Assembly: GCA_036971475.1 (NCBI GenBank)
Contig: JBAIZL010000003.1
Span: 105,307,443-105,371,442 of the forward strand
Length of the DNA stretch: 64,000 nt
Reading direction: 5' to 3'
Source of the DNA: Prosapia bicincta
Lineage: Eukaryota; Arthropoda; Insecta; Hemiptera; Cercopidae
The position numbers and the translations under genes are program-made. The notes under the pieces were generated by a model, which was given only the letters and a program-made list of their open reading frames with translations, did not search any database and was not told where the DNA came from. Position 1 is the stretch's first letter, and the number at the start of each line of letters is the position of its first letter. Below are positions 57,099-64,000 of the stretch, piece after piece.

Positions 57099-58200
57099 TG
57101 TATCATTGCCAAAATTTAGGTGTCTTATTACTGACAAATAAAAGCAAAAATAAATTCAGGTTTAATCTATGTATACAAACTTTAAATCTAACCATATAAA
57201 AAATCCAAGGTTTATAGAATATTGAAAATTTTATTTATACCTCCCAAAATATATAGATTGAATGTATTTGTATGTAAAATAAAACACAAACTCATTCCTA
57301 CAAACATGGAAAAATATCAACGGATACTCCAAAACAAGTTAGGCAAGTGTGACTGAATAGCCTGGCCTAAACAATTTTTAAAAAAATCACTTTATAGCTA
57401 TGTAGTCGTTTTGGCAGATGTGAAATTAATAATTAGTTATAATACCAATTGCTTACAACTAAATGAAATATCAGGGTGATTTTTTTTAAAACTTCCGTTT
57501 TGAGTTTGAAATTCGAACAACTAATGTTAATGTGTAAGATTTATGATTTACAAATCGTATACAATTTTAACACGATGTTTAAAAATGTATGAAATTGTCG
57601 AATGCATGTATTTAAAAGTTCTGAGTCTCCTTTCTAGAACAGTTTTACTATTCGATTAGGCAACTAAAACATCATTATAACCAGTGTAACATTGGTCTTC
57701 AAGTTGCGCGTTTAAAAACGTGGGTGGTCATTTTAGGGTAATAATGGAAATAGTTGTGATAACACTAACTTGGCTAACTTTTTTCATATGCTGGGGATGA
57801 CTCTGGACATACCGTGGTACTAGTAAACTCACAGCAACTGGAAACTTGACCTAACTATCGTGGTAACATAAACTTAGCAGAATCTTACTTTTATGTGTTC
57901 AAACCATGATAAATGTGTTGAAACTAATTATTATTCTTTTGATTTAATTCTAAAGGCGAAATCGATGATCCGCCAAACGGATTTTGCGAACCTAGAGACA
58001 GATCCAGTATTATATATTTGTGTTGTTTTATTATTTAGATATCTTCACTGATTAATATTAAAATATTATATATAATTTAATTTTAGGAAAACCTTTAAAG
58101 AAAAACTATTACTCTATTTAAATTAACCTCGATATTTTATTTGTTTTCGTAAAACTCACAATATGACAAGGTTCAGTTTTATCTGAAAAGGATGCACAGA
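56210..58200. other. Intergenic; short (TA)n at 57059-57098
   Basis: Apart from the TA microsatellite nothing could be supported. Confidence 0.4.
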
Positions 58201-58204
58201 TATA

Positions 58205-58510
58205 AACTGTTCTTTTCTCTGATCCATTTACTGTGAAATATTTCTACAATAGCCTTCAGTTATATAATAACATGATTTCATTTGTTCTCTGAAAACTATT
58301 TGTAGAATTCTATTTAAACAAGAAGTAAGAGCAGCTCATTTCAAGACTTTGACAAAACCTACGTGCACCATTTTCAAGTCTTATGATTTGATGGCTATTA
58401 GACTACTACTTATTTGCCACAATTCATCCTTTCATATTTGAAAAATACTGTAGGCATTTGTGGCTCTAGACGTTGCGGGCCCATAGGCGACTCATTATTT
58501 CTGTCTAGTG
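58205..58510 (+). repeat. 300-bp dispersed repeat, first copy
   Basis: Matches 62395-62695 in the same orientation through shared blocks TTTACTGTGAAATATTTCTAC, GCAGCTCATTTCAAGACTT, TTGATGGCTATTA.ACTACTACTTA, CATTCATCCTTTCATATTTGAAAA and GTAGGCATTTGTGGCT. No coding capacity. Element type unknown. Confidence 0.85.
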
Positions 58511-59205
58511 CTGGGGATTTAATTGGAAAAAATGATAGAGTAACTCAATGCTGATAGAGGATTTTACGTATATTCTTGAAATTAATTGATTAAGCTTAAA
58601 CCATTACTGTTTTCTAAACCATTCATGTTATAATGGGGTATTTATAAGTTTATGTTTCCTAAAGTAAAGTTTTAAAATAATCACTTGTTTAAAACGAATT
58701 GAAACAATATGGAAAATAAACAACCGACTATAGATATAGCTTTTACTATGGAATTACATTCAATGGACTACTTAGATAGTTCAGCTCATGTAACATTATG
58801 TCACGGTTCCCGGCGGGTGGATATATTGTTGGCGAATTGTTAGTAGAGTTCTGTCTTTACATAAACTTAAAATATTTAGTTTATAATTTCATGGCCTAAA
58901 CTAAAATTTATTTTATAAAGCATTATTTTATTTTACATTTGTATTGATTGTGGTTTAACCTTGCGACGTTAAACCATAATCCATAATTGGTGGGTTCGCG
59001 ACATTGTATTAAACAGAAGTATGACCATGTGTATTTACAAATATGTGATTCAATGTTTCTATATCCAATCCAACAAATTGGTTTACTCCATCTCAAATAT
59101 ACCTAATGATAAGAAGCAGTGTTTATGTACTTGTCATGTATATAAAGAATAAATAATACAGACTATCACAACGAACAACGCAGAAGTACATCTTTGGTTG
59201 TACAG
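58511..59205. other. Intergenic, nothing recognised
   Basis: No supported feature. Confidence 0.4.
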
Positions 59206-59206
59206 G

Positions 59207-60589
59207 GTGTCTAGTAAAATAGCTTGAAGAAATTCCCTGAGTTTTCCCTGACTTTTCCAGGGTGTCTAGTAAAATAGCTTGAAGAAATTCCCTGAGTTTT
59301 CCCTGACTTTTCTAAATTGTATTTACACTATATTTATAACACTTAGAATATAAACAAATTTATACAACTGTCTTGTCTTAGCTTTTTTGCTTTAGTTTTT
59401 CAATCTCTTCAGATATAAGTTCTATTTCTTTTGTAGCAACTGACATCACTTTTGCTTTTTTAGCTTCCAGTTCCTTCAACTGAATATTATTTTTCCTCTT
59501 CTTAGCTGCTCTTCTATCTTTCTCGGTCATTTTCTGTCTATAGAAAGCCCAGTTTACATTGGACCCATCCATTGATATCTGAAGGATCTTGGATAAATCC
59601 AGACTTTGAACACCTTTTAAGAACGAATTGAGTAACTCTTTTGCTTTAGTGTCTGTAAGGAACACAGAACCAAAATATCGAGCTTTCATTTCATCCGTCT
59701 CTGCATCCCAATACCTAACACTCAAATCCATTTGGGCTCTTTGTGATATTTTGTTTAAACTTTCATCAAAGCCAATTACATAGTTAGAATTTGAATTTAA
59801 AATAATTTGATAAACCGAATACAACACTATAGGAAATTTTATCTTTCCGCAATCTTATGTTCTGTGCAATGGTGCTATCAGGGAACATCCTTGGAAAGAG
59901 GCACACACTACCTTCTGCATTGCGTAAAGAAGTGTTGCATTACTAAATTCACGCACCATATAATCTCTGCTTCTGTCACTTCATCTTTCAGTTTATATTT
60001 ATCCTAAGGAAGGAGGGGAGGTAATGACATCATCTGCATGACGTGATTGCCCGCTACGGCAATGAAAACCGGAACCTTCCATGTTGAAATAAACAGTGTA
60101 AAAATAATCACCGTCAAATAAAACACATACTATCACGAGTCTAGACAAATAGCTGGCTACGAATGTTTACACAGCGTTCTGTGTGGTCAGAAACAGACTG
60201 AGTTATCTGTTATCCCCACCTGTCCATATGATAACAGAACCACTGCGCACCCCAAGGCCACGGTCCAGGTTAAAACTTCCCAGCTGTACCAACTCGACAC
60301 GTTTAATATTTATTGACATAAGTCCTGAGGTCATAGCAACGGGCTTATCAAATAAATAATGGGCATCTAAATAAAGAAGTGTTATTTTTCTGACTGCCCT
60401 GCCACTAAACCGCTGGCTTACAATACCAAATATTCGAGAGCAATGGCCACTAGTTTTGTTTCTAATCAAAATTAATATTTTCCCGATTTTTTAAAATTTT
60501 CCCTGACTTTTCCCTGAATTTTCCAGAATCTTAAAATTCCCTGACTTTTCCAGGTTTTCCCGGTTTTCCCTGTCACTGGACACCCTGTT
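59207..60589 (-). mobile_element. Internally deleted DNA transposon (hAT-like) with short TIRs
   Basis: The left end CAGGGTGTCTAGT (59207 on) and right end ACTGGACACCCTG (to about 60589) are inverted repeats of 13 bases with one mismatch. TTGTA directly flanks both ends, a possible 5-base target duplication. Subterminal regions on both sides are full of CCCTGA(C/G)TTTTCC words in mirror orientation. The left end is tandemly duplicated (59207-59260 and 59261-59314). Inside lies a partial gene on the minus strand. Superfamily assignment rests on the protein remnant, because the target duplication length is not the usual 8 of hAT. Confidence 0.7.
59378..59995 (-). pseudogene. hAT-like transposase fragment (FDES..QMDL family)
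   Basis: The longest intact piece (59378-59827, 149 codons) reads VIGFDESLNKISQRAQMDLSVRYWDAETDEMKARYFGS, then AKELLNSFLKGVQSLDLSKILQISMDGSNVNWAFY, and ends in a Lys/Glu-rich coiled-coil-like tail (KKRKNNIQLKELEAKKAK). Upstream in other frames, to about 59995, are KDEVTEAEIIWCVNLVMQHF and MFPDSTIAQNIRL..KISYSVVFGL. These blocks match, in order, a transposase-derived family common in insect and fish genomes that carries this FDES..Q..MDL motif, usually described as hAT-like. The N terminus and C-terminal dimerisation domain are missing. The mouth of the gene faces the right end of the element. Confidence 0.68.
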
Positions 60590-61820
60590 GTATTTTAACA
60601 GCACAATACATCTTGTTTTTTTTAAGAAGAGGATTGGAGTATGGACAGGTTTCCACAATCCTAACTTGCAATACGAATGGTTTGTGTGGTTAATATGTTG
60701 GAATATGCAACAGAAACCAATAGTATATTGCTACAATATCTTAGCATTGCATACTTGTTACCAATTACTTGACCAACGTATGTGTACTAAGTGTTAATTT
60801 CTATATTTGCCCTAAAGAGATAAATAAAGAAAAACATAGGTAACCAGAGGCTGAAGTCGAGGATAGAAACAAATAACGCTTTCATCTTTACATAAATATT
60901 TCAACATAGAATGAAAACTATTTTCCTTTAGCTGAGAGAAAAGCACATCATCGGATAAAACTGTTGGTGTTATTTTATTATAAATACAATCTTTACAAAT
61001 CTCTCGGAGGGTTATTCAATACCCACTGCCCTTAGTGATTCACGTTTAACCTACGAATCTAAAAGAAAGAAAGAGAAGAAAATGCTTGAAGGAAGCCAGA
61101 TTAGCGTCATGGGTAATGAGAATTCTTCTAGAATAGTGATCATCGCCCGTAGATTATATTGTAGACAAATATATATGAAGACTATGAGCTATGGCGCCCA
61201 CAAAATGCGATGATCAGGTTCAGGCTTTCATCTTGGAGAAGTATAACAATTAGCTTCATATGGTATCATAAATAACTTGTCCGTTACGTTCAATGTAAAA
61301 TTACTCTGATATTAGCTATTGTTAATTGATGAAAGATGAGTTAAAACATATACACAAATAAAAAAAAATGAATAACCTATAAAACAGTCAAAACCTTTTG
61401 TATCTCTTTATGCACTAACAATAAAACCGCAATCGCTAGTTTTTACCAGTAACCTGTAGGCCTATACACAGTATAACAATGAGTTTTTTTATGGCGAGTT
61501 TTTTCAACTGATTCTCCAGTCATTTCCTCATTTTTATTAGTAGCTATTTAAACAAACGGAAAATAATTATTAAAAAAATTAAAAACAGAAGAAAGATTTA
61601 TTACAATAATTAGGGAAGATGTTTGAAATAAACTGAATCTGGTTTGAAAAATCTCCAGGTTCTTCAACCGTCTTTGTAGAAAGTAACATCATTGTATTAT
61701 CACAATGAAAGTTAAGGTTATTTCCCTGTAATCCTTGTGGAAAAGATATGGTGGAGGAATTAAATAAATTCTTACAACGACTACAATCAAAATATAATGA
61801 ATAAACCAGAGGATATTAAA
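60590..61820. other. Intergenic, nothing recognised
   Basis: No supported gene or repeat. Confidence 0.4.
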
Positions 61821-61822
61821 AA

Positions 61823-62056
61823 TATTCTTGAATTTTGTTGTCATTACGTTCGGTGAATCTTATTAATCGCTTAAACAATAGTTTATGACTGTCCGAACTT
61901 TCATTTAGTAAATTTGTTGAAACTTCTCATAAGTGAGAAGACACTGATGAATATCGGCACATAGCGATCGAAAACGTTCCGTCGCAGTAAGTTTTAATAA
62001 ATTTACTAAATTTAAAGTTCGGATAGTCATAAACTATTGTTTAAGTGATTAATTAA
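61823..62056. mobile_element. Solo Penelope-like terminal palindrome (internally deleted PLE)
   Basis: The left arm (about 61862-61924, preceded by the 61823-61861 leader shared with PLE copy 2) and right arm (61989-62053) are reverse complements. The sequence between them is only the PLE 3'-terminal block with the hammerhead-like core. All coding sequence is absent. The right arm is nearly identical to those of copies 1 and 2. It is either a deletion derivative or the unit from which the ends of the longer copies are built. Confidence 0.85.
61944..61973 (+). ncRNA. Hammerhead-like core in the solo PLE palindrome
   Basis: CTGATGA (61944-61950), stem II reduced to ATCG (61953-61956) with CGAT (61965-61968) because of a base change at the stem base, and GAAA (61970-61973). 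A small hairpin (CTCATAAGTGAG, 61925-61936) precedes the core. The inverted arms can pair as a long distal stem I. Confidence 0.5.
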
Positions 62057-62059
62057 AAA

Positions 62060-62390
62060 AATGGCAAACATTGTATCCTTGAAAACAAATGGGGCTTATT
62101 ATAGTGGATATATATAATAGATGTACTATATCGATTATCGAACCCGTTTAGAGCCCAGCTGTTAAGCTCCATTGCACTATACATACATCAGGAGTATCCT
62201 TGATATTAAGTTGATAGATATGAAAGCAAAAGGAGTTTTAAATACTGCGTTAAAGGACTAATTGTCCTTTGAACTCCTGTCTAATTTATTTGACAGAATA
62301 ACGTCCACCATACATCGGTAAAAATTATAACAGTTCACTCTAAATCTCATTACACACTACTTTATCAAATAGTTATGCTCAAATTATAAA
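62060..62390. other. Intergenic; half of a foldback arm at about 62325-62370
   Basis: The block AACAGTTCACTCTAAATCTCATTACACACTACTTTAT matches the left arm of the 51.57-51.84-kb foldback but has no partner arm nearby. Confidence 0.55.
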
Positions 62391-62394
62391 CAGT

Positions 62395-62695
62395 ATTTTT
62401 CTCCTTTCCGTTTACTGTGAAATATTTCTACAGTAGCCTTCGGTTGTATAATAACATGTTTCTATTTGTTATCTGTAAACCATTTCTATAATTCTATTTA
62501 TGCAATAAGTAAGAGTGTAGCAGCTCATTTCAAGACTTGACAAAATCTCCATGTACCACTTTCAAGCCTTGCATTTGATGGCTATTATACTACTACTTAG
62601 TCGCCACCATTCATCCTTTCATATTTGAAAACGACTGTAGGCATTTGTGGCTTTAGATGTTGCGGGCTTGGGTGATTCATTTATTGCTGTCCATG
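62395..62695 (+). repeat. 300-bp dispersed repeat, second copy
   Basis: Homologous to 58205-58510 over its whole length with scattered substitutions and small indels. It starts just after the half arm at 62325-62370. Confidence 0.85.
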
Positions 62696-64000
62696 TAGAA
62701 GAGGTTCTTCTATTTTAAATATGAAACTATGTTTTCTTTAATTTGCCACAATGTCGAAATCTACCACAAACAATTTAAAACATTTATTAATTTCCATTTA
62801 ATTTCCAGTACAAAACAATTTATACTTTCCCGCTCTGATTTACCCTTTATATGTACTCTAACCATTTTATCCTTAACAAAGTGTAATAAAAACATAGATT
62901 ACTGCATTTTATAACTTCGAAAAAATATTTATAAAAACAATTACATATTCTTAATTTGGTTTCCATAGAAACGAATGTAATAAATTTTACGTAACTTAAA
63001 AAAAACAAAAAAATAAGTTTTATTTCATTCAATTCAATACATAAAAATAATAAATATATTACAATTATTACAGATATTACAATGATTTCTTATATTACAA
63101 TTTGTATGCAAATATTTTTGTGTTCTGGCTAGTGGCCCACTCAAAAGCTGGTTCAGTTGGGAAAAATTAATGTTATTGTTTTGAGATACAGGCCGCTATT
63201 AAAGCTAAATAGCAGCTATTATTATAATGCAATATAATGGATAATACAATATATTAATATAATATATTATAATGAAAATATATAATATTATAATAATAGT
63301 GCCTGAAAGCTGGCATGAAACAGTACACGAGTGTTTCGCACCCATGTACTGAAACTTCCCCTAACTAATGTGAACAGATGTAAAAAAAAAATTAAACTGA
63401 AACAGCAGATGAGTGTGTGCTTGTGTTTTAACGAAGTGCGGTATCATAGCTTAATTGCGGCTTACGAGTGACCTCGCGAGCTATAATGCCCCCTCAACGT
63501 CCGAGCATTATTGTGTCTTTGGTGTCGGTGTGTGTGTGTAAGTTCCTAAGCGTGTAAGCCATCAGCCAGCTACCCCTTCTAATAGTAACGTGATTAGAAA
63601 GAGTAGGGTGTTGCCTTCTAAAGTTGGCGGGTTTGTGGCTTCAGAATGCTCAAATTAAAGTAGGGCCTGAAAATACGTTAGGGAGAACGGTATTGTTGCT
63701 TACCATAGAAATGAAACCTTATTGTTGTTAAATTTTTATTATTTTAAAATGAATGAAATTATTTAATTTGTAAAGCACTTTTATTTACTTAAAATACCGT
63801 CAGTTCCAACTAGTTATTTGATAGATGTTTAATTTTTATCTTCCTTTATCAGTTTTGTTTATTGACATTATTTGGAATAAATCCGATATGCCAGTTCAAA
63901 CAAATTTTAGAGAATTTGATTTTTTTCTTATTTAAAATATTGGGTGTGTGGAGGTATATTCCCACTCTACAGGCGGCATTTTGTGCAGTTTACAAACGGT
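62696..64000. other. AT-rich end of window; GC-richer patch at 63400-63700 with a possible first exon
   Basis: Mostly AT-rich sequence. In the GC-richer patch an ATG at 63486 opens a frame reading MPPQRPSIIVSLVSVCV, a hydrophobic signal-peptide-like start. It is followed at 63538 by GTAAGT, a good splice-donor match. This could be the first coding exon of a secreted protein gene running off the window, but the evidence is only these two short signals. Confidence 0.2.

Noticed and set aside
60203..60469. 88-codon minus-strand frame inside the hAT-like element
   Set aside because: Does not match the expected transposase order and has no recognised domain. Possibly filler captured in the element.

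Overview
This window looks like intergenic or intronic DNA from an animal genome, most likely an arthropod and plausibly an insect. It is AT-rich and packed with simple repeats and decayed transposable elements. I found no convincing intact host protein-coding gene, tRNA or rRNA. The organism call rests on the mix of elements: Penelope-like elements with a GIY-YIG endonuclease, a pogo-type DDE transposase with a C-terminal PHD-like finger, R1-, Jockey- and RTE/CR1-like LINE remnants, and hAT-like pieces. The species cannot be read from the sequence.

Layout. 0-3.3 kb: a foldback at 259-417 carrying hammerhead-like cores, a compound CA minisatellite (1.25-1.96 kb), and a Penelope-like element (PLE copy 1, about 1.98-3.31 kb). 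5.5-6.85 kb: a 151-bp tandem repeat and its degenerate extension. 8.5-9.0 kb: first full copy of a dispersed non-coding repeat, here called Rpt-A. 10.4-11.5 kb: pogo-type transposase pseudogene. 12.2-16.9 kb: a 33-bp minisatellite interrupted by a 3.2-kb LINE. 17.9-19.05 kb: PLE copy 2. 19.2-19.4 kb and 22.2-22.4 kb: long palindromes. 21.0-21.7 kb: a 20-bp-period minisatellite. 23.4-25.9 kb: two minus-strand Rpt-A copies. 27.9-28.4 kb: Jockey-like LINE 3' end. 29.5-30.0 kb: hAT (ZMYM1-like) fragment. 30.9-36.3 kb: a 5.4-kb satellite of about 73 copies of a 74-bp unit. 36.6-38.35 kb: ACC-rich and CA-rich arrays. 39.8-40.1 kb: foldback with a hammerhead-like core. 41-44.3 kb: Rpt-A, duplicated 3'-UTR-like repeats and an R1-like LINE remnant on the minus strand. 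46.7-49.6 kb: a candidate solo LTR and two Rpt-A copies each joined to a tRNA-like segment. 51.1-52.2 kb: Rpt-A, another hammerhead-like foldback and an RT scrap. 55.9-56.2 kb: CA array. 59.2-60.6 kb: an internally deleted hAT-like element with a partial gene. 61.8-62.06 kb: a solo PLE terminal palindrome. 58.2 and 62.4 kb: two copies of a 300-bp repeat.

The most interesting signal is a recurring arrangement. A hammerhead-ribozyme-type core (CUGANGA, a short hairpin, then GAAA) occurs at seven loci: the ends of both PLE copies, the solo PLE palindrome, and four other sites. At four of these loci the core lies between long inverted arms, and in PLE copy 2 the arms flank the whole element. This fits the published link between Penelope-like retroelements and hammerhead motifs, but the foldback layout, the opposed double core at 259-417 and the spread to apparently non-PLE foldbacks deserve testing.

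Coordinates of degenerate repeats and pseudogenes are approximate to about 10-30 bases. All family calls come from reading the translated sequence by eye; no database search was run.
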